From contig AP018180.1 in assembly GCA_002368155.1 (NCBI GenBank), positions 8,288,650 to 8,352,649 of the forward strand: 64,000 nucleotides of DNA, written 5' to 3'. Every line of letters begins with the position of its first letter. Position 1 is the stretch's first letter. Of this stretch, positions 9,089 to 19,800 are shown piece after piece. The notes beneath the pieces are model-generated. The model had not been told where the DNA came from. It saw only the letters and a list, made by a program, of their open reading frames with translations, and did no database searches. Made by a program: the position numbers and the translations under genes. Source of the stretch: Nostoc carneum NIES-2107. Its GTDB lineage: Bacteria > Cyanobacteriota > Cyanobacteriia > Cyanobacteriales > Nostocaceae.

Positions 9089-12000
9089 ATGGTTAGCACG
9101 CAAGTTAGTATCCCTGGTTATCGCATCAGCGAAGAAATATATAATGGCTCGAGAACGCTGGTTTATCGTGGGTATCGAGAGGCTGACCATCAACCTGTGG
9201 CAATCAAGCTGCTAAAAAATCCTTATCCTAGTTTTAGTGAATTGGTGCAGTTTCGCAATCAGTATACCATTGCCAAAAATCTTCCATCTCCTCTGGTTGT
9301 GCAAACCTATAGCCTGGAACCCTATCAGAATGGCTATGCGTTAGTGATGGAGGACTTTGGGGGAATTGCGCTTAACCTGTGGTGGGATAGGGGGGAAGCT
9401 GTAGGTTGTTTGCTGGAGTTTTTGAAGATTGCGATCGCTCTTTGCAATATCTTAGATGTTCTCTATCGCCATCGCATCATTCATAAAGATATTAAACCTG
9501 CCAATATTTTAGTTAATCCCGAAACTCATGAAATTCGCTTAATTGACTTTAGTATTGCATCTTTATTGCCCAGAGAAAGTCAAGCTGTTGTCAATCCTAA
9601 TATTTTGGAAGGAACGCTAGGATATTTATCTCCAGAACAAACGGGGAGAATGAATCGTGGAATTGATTACCGCACTGATTTTTACTCTTTAGGTGTAACT
9701 TTTTACGAATTGCTAACTGGAGAATTACCATTTCAATCAAATGACATGATGGAAATGGTACATTGTCATATTGCTAAACAACCGGATCAATTCAAAATTC
9801 AACATTCAAAATTCAAAAATGGAGAATTGATTCCGCAAGTACTCTCAGATATTGTGATCAAACTGATGGCGAAAAATGCGGAAGAGCGCTATCAGAGTGC
9901 ATTAGGGCTGAAATATGATTTAGAAAAATGCCTTGAACAACTGCAGACAACGGGGAAAATTGAGAGCTTCCCAATTGCACAAAGAGATGTGTGCGATCGC
10001 TTTATAATTCCTGATAAACTTTATGGTCGGCAAACTGAAGTAGAAGCGCTGTTAAATGCCTTTGAGCGAGTGAGCCAAGGTAATACAGAAATGATATTAG
10101 TTGCTGGCTTTTCGGGAATTGGGAAAACTGCTGTTGTTAATGAGATTCATAAGCCGATTGTCCGTCAACGGGGTTATTTTATTAAGGGTAAATTTGACCA
10201 ATTTAATCGCAATATTCCTTTCTCAGCTTTTGTGCAAGCTTTGTGCGATTTGATGGGACAATTGCTGTCTGAAAGTGACGCACAACTGCAAATCTGGAAA
10301 ACTCAAATCCTGAAAGCTTTGGGTGAAAATGTCCAGGTAATTGTAGATGTAATTCCGGAACTAGAACAGATTATTGGTGAGCAACCACCTGTAGCTCAAT
10401 TAGGAGGAAATGCAGAGCAAAATCGCTTCAATTTACTGTTTCAGAAGTTTATTGCTACCTTTACTACAAAAGAGCATCCTCTAGTCATATTTATTGATGA
10501 TTTGCAATGGGCAGATAGCGCTTCGTTAAAGTTAATAGAACTATTGATGGGAGAAAATAATCATGGTTATCTTTTATTGATTGGCGCTTACCGAGATAAC
10601 GAAGTCTTTCCAGCCCATCCTTTAATAGTGACTTTAAATGAAATTAGCAAAAAGCAGACTAATTTCTCTACCATTACCTTAAGCCCACTCAAAATATCAC
10701 AGATTAATCAACTAATAGCCGATACGCTCAATTGTTCTCCGGATATAGCTTTATCTTTAACTAAGTTAGTTTATCAGAAAACTCAAGGTAATCCCTTTTT
10801 TAATAACCAATTTCTGAAAGTATTGTATGAAGAAGGGTTGATTATATTTAATATTGATGTTGGTTATTGGCAATGTGATATTGCTCAAGTCAATACCTTA
10901 GCGCTGACAGATAATGTAGTGGAATTTATGGCAATGCAGCTACAGAAATTGCCACCAGCTACACAAGAAGTTTTACAGTTAGCAGCTTGCATTGGTAACT
11001 TATTTGATTTAGAAACTCTCGCGATTGTCCATCAAAAATCCCAAGTTGAAACTGCGGCAAATTTATGGCGTGCTTTACAAGTGGGTTTAATTATCCCTAC
11101 TAGCGAAGTTTATAAATTTTTTCAGGGAACGAGTAATAATTCTGAAGCCAAGTTTGCTCACAATTATCATAATCAGGTTGCAACTTACAAGTTTTTACAT
11201 GACCGCGTTCAACAAGCTGCTTATTCTTTAATTACCGAAGATAGAAAGCCTGTAACTCATTGGCAAATCGGCAATTTATTATTAAATAATACGCCTAAAA
11301 CTAAACAAGAAGATAAGCTATTTGAAATAGTTAATCATTTGAATCTTGGCAAGGCATTAATTTCTGAACCACAAGCATCTCTAGAATTTATTAATTTAAA
11401 TTTAAGAGCCGGGACAAAAGCTAAAGCAGCAAATGCCTATGCTGTAGCAGCTGAATATTTAAAAATAGGCGTGGAATCTTTGCCTGCAAATAGCTGGGAA
11501 ACTTATTATAATCTGACACTAGCGCTGCATGAATCAATTACAGAGGTATTGTGTCTTAGTGGCGATTTTGCAGCAATGGAAACCTACGCTGAAGTGGCGT
11601 TGCAAAAATCCAAATTGCTACTTGAACAAGTTCCTATTTATAATATTAAAATTCAGGCTCATATGGCACAGAGCAAGCATCTTTATGCTTTACAAGTCGC
11701 GCTGAATGTGTTGGCAATGTTAGGTATAGAATTACCCAAACACCCCGATAAAAGCAATATCGAGCATGAGTTAGATGTAACCAAGCATCTATTAGCAAAC
11801 AAAACTTCGGCAGATTTGCTCGCACTACCAGAAATGACAGATGTCACTATTAAAGCTGGGATGCAAATTCTCTCTAATATTATCTCTGTTGCTTATCAAG
11901 CTGCTCCTGAATTATTTAGGTTAATTGTACTCAAGCAAGTTCAACTGTCTCTTAGCTACGGTAACGCACCAGAATCTACCTATGCTTATGCTACCTATGG

Positions 12001-14545
12001 CTTGATGTTATGCGGCGTATTAGGAGAAATTGATGCAGGCTATGAGTTGGGACAACTCGCATTAGAGTTAGTCAATCAACTTCATGCAGTGAAGCTAAAA
12101 TCAAAAACTATTTTTGCTGTCAATTGTTTTATTAGACATTGGAAAGTTCATCTCAAAGAAACCTTAAATTCTTTATTAGAAGCATACACTTGTGGTTTAG
12201 AAACCGGAGATATTGAATATGCGATGATGTCTGCTTATGTGTTTGGTAGATATGCTTATTTAAGTGGTCAAGAATTGAGTGGATTAGCGCAAGCTATGAG
12301 CAACTATGCCAATGTCATGAAACAATTAAAGCAAACTACCTATTTGAACTTTAATAGTATCTACCAACAATCAGTTTTTAACTTACTAGGAATGGTAGAT
12401 AATCCTTGTTTATTGATTGGTGAACGCTACAACGAAGCAGAAATGTTACCATTACATTATGCTGCTAATCAATTCAGCATCATTTGTCAGGCTCATTTTT
12501 GTAAGTTGATTCTTTGCTATTTATTTGGCGAATATGAACAAGCTGTAGAAAACGCCAATGTTGTGAAGCAGTATTTCAGCAGCATTACTAGCTTGGCTGT
12601 GATTCCAACTTTTTATTTCTATGAATTGTTGACACAACTGGCTTTGTATCTAGATGCCCCATCTTCACAGCAAGAATCTATTATTGAATATGTCACAAGC
12701 AATTTGGGAAAAATGAGTAAATGGGCTGATTATGCACCTGATAATTATGAGCATAAATTCTGTTTAATTGCAGCAGAAAAACATCGGGTATTAGGGCAAA
12801 AAGCAGAAGCTATTGAATATTACGACCGCGCTATTACCCTGGCTAAAGAAAATCAGTACTTGCAAGAAGCTGCACTCGCTAATGAACTGACAGCTAAATT
12901 TTATTTGGCATGGGGTAAAGATAAGCTAGCTCAATTTTATATGCAAGAAGCGTACTATTGCTATGCTCATTGGGGTGCGAAAGCCAAAATTCAAGATTTA
13001 GAAAAACGCTATTCTGAACTGTTATTGCCGATATTTCAAGCACAAAATCATCGCTTCCAACTGAGCGAAACTTATATTTCTACTATTGATGCGTCTTCCT
13101 ATCTGCATCAAACTATCCAAACTACTAGATCTAGTAGCAGTAGTAGTATTTCTAAAAATCTTGATTTTGGCACTATTTTTAAAGCATCACAAGCTTTATC
13201 TAGTGAAATTGAATTAGCAAAATTGCTCAATACCCTCATGGAAGTATTGATGACAAATGCGGGGGCAAAAAAGGCAGTTTTATTAGTAGTTAGAGATGGA
13301 AATTGGTTAATTGAAGCAATTGCTACGACAAATGAAGGTACAAATCAGCAAACTGTGCCATTAGAAGTTAGTCAAGCGATTCCGGTAACATTAGTAAATT
13401 ACGTCAAACGTAGCGGTAAAACTGTGGTTTTGGATGATGCAACTTCCCAAACTGATTTTATCGCTGACCCTTATCTGATGCAGCAACAACCAAAAAGTGT
13501 GATGTGTACACCAATTTGGCATCAGGGCAAATTAATAGGTTTATTGTATTTAGAAAATCAATTAACGATCGCAGCCTTTACTCGCGATCGCACAGAAGTT
13601 ATCCAACTATTATGTACTCAAGCTGCCATCTCCCTAGAAAATGCCCATCTTTACCAACAAGCTCAAGATTATGCCCAAAAGTTGGAACAGATGCTGAAGC
13701 AACTGAAGCACACACAACTGCAAATGGTGCAAAATGAGAAAATGGCTTCCTTAGGTAATTTAGTTGCAGGGGTAGCCCACGAAATTAACAATCCTGTAGG
13801 CTTTCTTAAAGGTAGCTTGAATAATGCTGAACAGTATATTCAAGACTTACTCACCCATGTGCAATTGTTGCAAGAAAATAACCCTATTCTCCCTCCCGTA
13901 GCGATCAATCATGCCGAAGAGATTGATTTAGAATTCCTGAAAGCCGATTTACCCAAGCTGGTGACTTCAATGAAAGTTGCATCTGAACGCATCAAAGATA
14001 TTAGCACCAGTTTGCGTACCTTCTCGCGGGCGGACACATCAGAAAAAGTTGCTTGCAATCTCCATGAGGGAATTGAAAGTACACTGTTGATTTTGAAATA
14101 TCGCCTGAAAGCTTCAGAAAAACGCCCAGCGATTCAGGTAATCAAAGAGTATGGTAATTTACCCCAGGTTAAATGCTTTTTAGGGCAGCTCAATCAAGTA
14201 TTTATGAATATCTTAAGTAATGCGATTGATGCCTTAGATACAATCAGCGAGGGGCTTTCTTTTGCTGATATAGAAGCTCATCCTCAGCAAATTACCATTA
14301 GTACAGATATCTCTGATGATGGACGCATGGCGATTATTGCCATCAAGGATAACGGCCCAGGAATGCCAGAGTCAATTCGCGATCGCATCTTTGATCATCT
14401 GTTTACCACCAAAGAAGTTGGTAAAGGTACAGGATTAGGATTAGCGATCGCGCGTCAAATTGTTGAACAAACCCACAATGGGCGTTTAAGCTGTAACTCT
14501 GTTCTGGGTGAAGGGACGGAATTTGTCATCGAAATACCCGTGTAA
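9089..14545 (+). CDS. HstK-type hybrid: Ser/Thr kinase - AAA ATPase - GAF - histidine kinase
   Basis: The start is set at ATG 9089 (MVSTQVSIPGY), matching the paralog at 16825; the frame upstream is repeat DNA. 1818 residues. Domains in order: Ser/Thr kinase (about 10-275) with Lys40 in VAIKLL, catalytic IHKDIKPAN (Asp134) and DFS (153-155) in place of DFG; STAND/AAA-type ATPase with Walker A GFSGIGKTAV near 338 and Walker B VIFIDDLQWAD near 467; a long helical, TPR-like region (about 700-1330); one GAF domain (about 1370-1510); and a histidine kinase with phospho-acceptor His1564 in AHEINNP, N-box NILSNAID and G-boxes DNGPGMP and GTGLGLA. No receiver domain and no membrane segment. It is a cytoplasmic signal integrator of the HstK family known from Anabaena; signal and partner are unknown. 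Confidence 0.93.
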   Translation: MVSTQVSIPGYRISEEIYNGSRTLVYRGYREADHQPVAIKLLKNPYPSFSELVQFRNQYTIAKNLPSPLVVQTYSLEPYQNGYALVMEDFGGIALNLWWDRGEAVGCLLEFLKIAIALCNILDVLYRHRIIHKDIKPANILVNPETHEIRLIDFSIASLLPRESQAVVNPNILEGTLGYLSPEQTGRMNRGIDYRTDFYSLGVTFYELLTGELPFQSNDMMEMVHCHIAKQPDQFKIQHSKFKNGELIPQVLSDIVIKLMAKNAEERYQSALGLKYDLEKCLEQLQTTGKIESFPIAQRDVCDRFIIPDKLYGRQTEVEALLNAFERVSQGNTEMILVAGFSGIGKTAVVNEIHKPIVRQRGYFIKGKFDQFNRNIPFSAFVQALCDLMGQLLSESDAQLQIWKTQILKALGENVQVIVDVIPELEQIIGEQPPVAQLGGNAEQNRFNLLFQKFIATFTTKEHPLVIFIDDLQWADSASLKLIELLMGENNHGYLLLIGAYRDNEVFPAHPLIVTLNEISKKQTNFSTITLSPLKISQINQLIADTLNCSPDIALSLTKLVYQKTQGNPFFNNQFLKVLYEEGLIIFNIDVGYWQCDIAQVNTLALTDNVVEFMAMQLQKLPPATQEVLQLAACIGNLFDLETLAIVHQKSQVETAANLWRALQVGLIIPTSEVYKFFQGTSNNSEAKFAHNYHNQVATYKFLHDRVQQAAYSLITEDRKPVTHWQIGNLLLNNTPKTKQEDKLFEIVNHLNLGKALISEPQASLEFINLNLRAGTKAKAANAYAVAAEYLKIGVESLPANSWETYYNLTLALHESITEVLCLSGDFAAMETYAEVALQKSKLLLEQVPIYNIKIQAHMAQSKHLYALQVALNVLAMLGIELPKHPDKSNIEHELDVTKHLLANKTSADLLALPEMTDVTIKAGMQILSNIISVAYQAAPELFRLIVLKQVQLSLSYGNAPESTYAYATYGLMLCGVLGEIDAGYELGQLALELVNQLHAVKLKSKTIFAVNCFIRHWKVHLKETLNSLLEAYTCGLETGDIEYAMMSAYVFGRYAYLSGQELSGLAQAMSNYANVMKQLKQTTYLNFNSIYQQSVFNLLGMVDNPCLLIGERYNEAEMLPLHYAANQFSIICQAHFCKLILCYLFGEYEQAVENANVVKQYFSSITSLAVIPTFYFYELLTQLALYLDAPSSQQESIIEYVTSNLGKMSKWADYAPDNYEHKFCLIAAEKHRVLGQKAEAIEYYDRAITLAKENQYLQEAALANELTAKFYLAWGKDKLAQFYMQEAYYCYAHWGAKAKIQDLEKRYSELLLPIFQAQNHRFQLSETYISTIDASSYLHQTIQTTRSSSSSSISKNLDFGTIFKASQALSSEIELAKLLNTLMEVLMTNAGAKKAVLLVVRDGNWLIEAIATTNEGTNQQTVPLEVSQAIPVTLVNYVKRSGKTVVLDDATSQTDFIADPYLMQQQPKSVMCTPIWHQGKLIGLLYLENQLTIAAFTRDRTEVIQLLCTQAAISLENAHLYQQAQDYAQKLEQMLKQLKHTQLQMVQNEKMASLGNLVAGVAHEINNPVGFLKGSLNNAEQYIQDLLTHVQLLQENNPILPPVAINHAEEIDLEFLKADLPKLVTSMKVASERIKDISTSLRTFSRADTSEKVACNLHEGIESTLLILKYRLKASEKRPAIQVIKEYGNLPQVKCFLGQLNQVFMNILSNAIDALDTISEGLSFADIEAHPQQITISTDISDDGRMAIIAIKDNGPGMPESIRDRIFDHLFTTKEVGKGTGLGLAIARQIVEQTHNGRLSCNSVLGEGTEFVIEIPV

Positions 14546-15285
14546 TCTGGTAGACATTTGGTTAAAGACTTTTGCTGAAGTAGCAGAGGGAGCAGAGGTG
14601 AAGATTTTCAGCTTTCCGCACAGATTTACTCAATCATCTCTAATCAACCAAACACGATCTGAAAAACTCCTTGTGGAGATAGGGAATAGGAAAGATGTTC
14701 CCAATGCCCTATGCCCAATGCCCTATGCCCCAAGCGACGGGGAGAACAACCTCATCAACCCACAAAGGGATGGAATTCCCCGTCGCTTTCAATGAAGAGG
14801 GGCGCAAAGCTTTGCGCCCCTGCAGATGTTTGATGTGTTGCAACAATCTTTTCCAGATGAGATTGATGTCTAATCATTTTATTATTACAGATTATGAAGA
14901 GTTTTTAATCTAAACTGACGCTTTGACAGCTAATGTATAGCCTTGTCAGCAGACTGAAGAACATACCTGAGGAATCATCCACAAGCGCAAATCCTGATTG
15001 TGAGAGTGATTGGTGGTGTCAGATAGCAAAGCAGTTACGAGAAAACATTTATCTACATAAAAATCTAAAGAAATTATTAAATATTAGAAATTATTGCTGA
15101 TTGCATGAGATTGTAAATAAACAATAAAACCTCTCATTTTTAATGGGGTCAGCCATTTTAAAGACCCTAAATATAAAGCTATTTGGCACTCTCACTGTCT
15201 TTGACGTTGGGGGTGCCAAGCGCTTTTGATACAAATGTGGGCATTTACAAGCGTATTTAGACGCTGAATTCTATAAATAACCATA
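14546..15285. other. Gene-free spacer with inverted repeats
   Basis: No convincing gene; two short open frames near 14508-14913 are low-complexity. It holds GCAGAGG-type units, TGCCCTATGCCCAA repeats at about 14698-14730, an 11-bp inverted pair AGCGACGGGGA (14733-14743) / complement (14777-14787), and a 22-nt perfect palindrome at 14799-14820 (GGGGCGCAAAG arms) that may terminate the kinase transcript. A TTGGCAC/GTGCCAA pair lies at about 15182-15220. Confidence 0.5.
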
Positions 15286-16414
15286 TATAGCAATCCTAAA
15301 TGAGTTGTGAAAAAAATGAACCATACATAAATATTTTGGGAAAATTAAAAACTTGATGATTAGTAACGAGTTCAAATAATCTCTTGACCTGAGAAAAGGA
15401 TTTACATAAGTGGTAAAACTCTCGAATAAATTTTTTAGCGTACAACCAGATGTCTTCTACAGGATTTTGCGTTGGGTCATTGGGTGCAAATCTCATACAA
15501 GTAACTTTCCATTCATCTTCACTTAATCCTTGATTCAGATTATCTAAGTAAGCTTTAAATTCAGCAGAACGATGATAACTAGCTCCATCCCAAATTAAAG
15601 CAATACGGCTTTTTGGATACTGGGAAATTAAATATTGTACAAAAGCAATCGCGTTGCTAGAATCACCTTTTTTACAAGGCTTAATTAGAAACTCTTGTGT
15701 GTAATAATTTAGAGCGCCAAAATAGGTTTGTCTTTGTCGTTCATTGATCACTGGAACTTCAATCCGTTCTTTCGTATTTCCCCAAATATAACCACAAATA
15801 TCTCCCCATAATAGGTGACATTCATCTTCAAAAAAAACTATGAGTTCCCCAGATACTATCTCACGCTCATGTGCCGTCAGCCATGCGGTTATTTCTAGTT
15901 TTTTTTTAGCTACTAGTTCTGCGTCTTTTTTAGGATTCTTTTTTTGTGTTTTTTTCCAACTTATATTAGCGTCTTTAAAGAGATCGTAATAGCTTTGATT
16001 TGACTCAAATACAACATCAAAATTATCTTCTACGTACTCCTTTAATTCTGATAAATGCCAATAGTTTTTCTGTTGAAGCCAGTTTAATACTACTTGTCTT
16101 TGTGCAGAGTCAAGATAACTTTTTGACCCTTTGTATTTTAGCCTCAATCCGGTTATACCCTGTTCTATAAATATATATTTCCATTTGTTTACAAAACCAA
16201 CAGACACTCCGAGAATATTTCCAATCTTTGAATGTTTATAGTTTTGCATCACCATTTGTACTGCCAGTGCCCGTTTTAGTTCTCTGGAGTCTGAGGTAGC
16301 CTGAATGAACTCTATCAACTCTTCCATTTGTGCTGCCATGCACCCTATCAATGACTTCTAATGTTCACCATATCAACAACTGTGATTTTTCACAAATGAT
16401 TTAGGATTGCTATA
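15286..16414 (-). mobile_element. Complete IS630-type insertion sequence
   Basis: About 1.13 kb. Terminal inverted repeats of about 30 bp: the left end starts TATAGCAATCCTAAAT at 15286, and its imperfect complement ends at about 16414 (ATTTAGGATTGCTATA), followed inwards by TTGTGAAAAA on both sides. The outer TA steps fit the TA target preference of the family, so the exact edge is uncertain by 2-4 bp. It contains one intact transposase gene and lies between the two HstK paralogs. Confidence 0.85.
15296..16351 (-). CDS. IS630 family transposase, intact
   Basis: 351 residues. An N-terminal helix-turn-helix region (about 20-80, KIGNILGVSVGFVNKWKYIF) precedes a DDE-type catalytic domain. The three acidic residues are visible: Asp in VFFEDECHL, Asp in LIWDGASYH, and Glu in NDPTQNPVEDIW. 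No frameshift or stop interrupts the frame, so the element may still be able to move. Internal starts (Met5, Met9) are possible. The stop codon lies about 10 bp inside the left terminal repeat. Confidence 0.93.
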   Translation of the reverse strand: MIGCMAAQMEELIEFIQATSDSRELKRALAVQMVMQNYKHSKIGNILGVSVGFVNKWKYIFIEQGITGLRLKYKGSKSYLDSAQRQVVLNWLQQKNYWHLSELKEYVEDNFDVVFESNQSYYDLFKDANISWKKTQKKNPKKDAELVAKKKLEITAWLTAHEREIVSGELIVFFEDECHLLWGDICGYIWGNTKERIEVPVINERQRQTYFGALNYYTQEFLIKPCKKGDSSNAIAFVQYLISQYPKSRIALIWDGASYHRSAEFKAYLDNLNQGLSEDEWKVTCMRFAPNDPTQNPVEDIWLYAKKFIREFYHLCKSFSQVKRLFELVTNHQVFNFPKIFMYGSFFSQLI

Positions 16415-16573
16415 TCTCGCCAAATCTGCTCCTCATATTAGGAGTCATATTTGATTTTGAAAAAATTCTCTATAAATTTATTCGTTATTTTCTGTTACTT
16501 TTCTAAGGAAAAAATAGTTCTAGAAATCAAACTGGATTGTTAGAGATATGCAATTTATCTACTCTTTACTAAA

Positions 16574-16712
16574 ACTTACGCAAGTGTCATATTTTTTTCG
16601 TTTAGGTTTGTCCAGGGTCAAAAGTCAAGAGTCCAAAAAACCTAAATTTTTGACCCTTGACTTTTGACTCTTGACTCTTATGTCAGAGAATTACTGTGCC
16701 AGTTGCGTAAGT
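16574..16712. repeat. Nested inverted-repeat element, about 139 bp (MITE-like)
   Basis: Outer arms ACTTACGCAA (16574-16583) and TTGCGTAAGT (16703-16712) are perfect complements. Inside, about 16616-16679 holds complementary GGGTCAAAAGTCAAGAGTC-like tracts. It has no coding capacity. It sits about 110 bp upstream of the second HstK gene and could affect its expression. Confidence 0.6.
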
Positions 16713-16824
16713 GCTGTTTACATCTAACCTGGATGAGGTAAAGTTTATTTACTCACTTATAAAATGCTGAAAATAGTTGGGAATACTAAATCTTTGGAAA
16801 CACAGATTTAATAATCCAATTATT

Positions 16825-19800
16825 ATGGTTAGCATCGAAGTTAGTATTCCTCATATTCCTGGTTATCACGTTAGTGAAGAAATCTACAACGGTTCCAGAA
16901 CGCTGGTTTATCGAGGATTTCGAGAAGCTGACAATAAACCTGTGGTATTGAAACTATTAAAAAATTCTTATCCTAGTTTCAATGAACTAGTACAGTTCCG
17001 CAATCAGTACACTATTGCTAAAAATCTGCAATCACCACTAATTATTGGGACATACAGCCTGGAAGCATATCAGAATGGCTATGTGTTAGTTATGGAGGAC
17101 TTTGGCGGAATTGCTCTGAGCCAATGGCACAAAATCAGAACAAATGTATTGAGTTTAATGGAGTTTTTCCAAATTGCGATCGCACTGTGCAATACATTAG
17201 ATATTCTTTATCGCCATCGGATTATTCATAAGGATATTAAACCTGCGAATATTTTAATTAATCCCGAAACCAAGCAAATTAAATTAATTGACTTTAGTAT
17301 TGCATCTTTACTACCACGGGAAACTCAAACGCTCATTAGCCTTAATGTATTGGAAGGCACACTTGCATATTTATCGCCAGAACAGACAGGGAGGATGAAT
17401 CGCGGGATTGATTACCGTACAGACTTTTATTCTTTGGGTGTTACTTTTTACGAACTACTCACCGGAGAATTACCATTTCAATCAAATGATCCAATGGAGT
17501 TGGTACATTGTCATATTGCGAAAATTCCGACAGCATTGGGGAATCGGGAGGAAATTCCGCAAGTGCTTGCAGATATGGTGATGAAACTGCTGGCGAAAAA
17601 TGCGGAAGACCGCTATCAGAGTGCTTTAGGGTTGAAATATGATTTAGAAAATTGCTTAGAACAACTACAAACAACAGGTAAGATTGAGAGTTTCCCGATT
17701 GGACGGCGGGATGTGTGCGATCGCTTTCTCATCCCTGATAAACTCTATGGCAGAACGGCAGAAGTTGAAAAGCTGCTGACAGCATTTAAGCAAGTCAGTA
17801 CAGGTGCTAAGGAAATGGTGTTAGTAGCAGGTTTTTCTGGGATTGGGAAAACTGCTGTTGTCAATGAAGTTCACAAGCCAATTGTCCAGAAACGAGGCTA
17901 TTTCATTAAAGGTAAATTCGACCAGTTTAATCGCAATATTCCTTTCTCGGCTTTTGTGCAAGCCTTACGCAATTTGATGCTGCAATTACTATCAGAAAGT
18001 GATGCACAATTGCAAAAATGGAAAAGTCAAATTCTCCAAGCCTTGGGTGAGAATGCACAGGTAATTGTGGAAGTAATTCCCGAATTAGAACAAATTATTG
18101 GTGTGCAACCACCTGTACCAGAATTAGCAGGAAATGCGGCTCAAAATCGCTTTAATTTACTATTCCAAAAATTCATTGCCATCTTTACTACTAAAGAACA
18201 TCCCCTTGTCATCTTTCTTGATGATTTACAATGGGCAGATTTGGCTTCTTTAAAGTTGATGGAATTATTGATGAGTGAAACCGGTATCGGCTATCTCTTA
18301 CTAATGGGAGCCTATCGAGATAACGAAGTTTCTCCAGTTCATCCTTTAATAGTAACTTTAAATGAAATCCAAGTAGATGGGGCTAATATCAACACCCTGA
18401 CATTACCTCCTCTAAAATTATCTCAGATTAACCAACTAATAGCTGATACCCTCAGTTGTTCGCTAGAATTGGCATTACCTTTAACAAAATTGGTATATCA
18501 GAAAACTCAAGGTAATCCCTTTTTTAACAATCAATTTCTCAAGGTTTTATATGAAGAAGGACTGATTACTTTTAATGTTGAGCAAGGCTATTGGGAATGT
18601 GATATTGCTCAAGTTAATGCCTTAGCACTCACAGATGATGTGGTTGAGTTTATGTCTATGCAATTACAGAAATTGCCTGCAGCCACTCAAGATGTTTTAA
18701 AATTAGCTGCTTGCATTGGTAACACTTTTGATTTAGCGACATTGGCAACTGTGAGACAAAAATCTCTAGTAGCATCTGCTGCGGAATTATGGTCTGCTTT
18801 GCAATCTGGGTTAATTTTACCGCAAAGTGAGGTTTATAAGTTTTTTCAAGCAGCTGAGAATAATACCGATACCAAATTATTCAAATATCAAAATTCTCAA
18901 ACTCCTACCTATAAGTTTTTACATGACCGCGTACAACAAGCAGCTTATTTTCTGATTCCGGAAGCTCAGAAGAAATTTACTCATTTAAATATTGGCAGAT
19001 TAATTTTAAGTAATACACCAAAATCACAAATTGAAGATAAAATTTTTCAGATTGTCAATCAATTAAATCAAGGAGTTGAATTACTCACCAAACAAGATGA
19101 TAAACATGAATTAGCTCAGTTAAATTTCCAAGCAGGATACAAAGCCAAAAATGCTACGGCTTACAGTGCTGCTTGGGAATATTTAACGATAGGGCGGCAT
19201 TTATTAGCTGATGATGATTGGCAAAGTCAATATAATTTGTCGTTAAGTTTATACGCCGCATCAGTAGAAGTTGCTTATCTCAGTGGTAACTTTGCTGAGA
19301 TGGAAAAACTAGCAGAAATTTTGCTGAAAGAAGCCAAAAACCTAGTCGATCAAGTTAAAGTATATGACGTTAAAAATCAGGCTTTGGTAGCACAAAATAA
19401 ACCTGTAGAAGCAGTAAATAATGGGCTAAAATTTCTCAAATTATTGGGCGTAGAATTTCCCACAGAACCCAGCCAAGCTGATATTATAGCCGGATTACAA
19501 GCAACTCAAAGCCTTTGGCAAGACAAAGGAATTGCTGAATTAATTAACTTACCTGTAATGACAGATCCCATCCAGTTAGCGGCGATGCAAATGTTATCTA
19601 GCATCTCAGCCGCTAGCTATTTAGCGGTGCCGGCACTTTATCCGTTAATTTATTTTAAACAGGTAAGTTTATCAATTACATATGGCAATACTGCCATTTC
19701 TACCCATAGTTATGCTTGTTATGCTCTGATTCTCAGTGCCATAGTAGGAGATTTTGAAACAGGTTATCAATTTGGTAAACTCGCTTTAGATTTATTACCC

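Noticed and set aside
14508..14913. Two short frames after the first HstK gene
   Set aside because: One overlaps the kinase end, the other is built of repeated CCTATGCCCAA units; no start signals.
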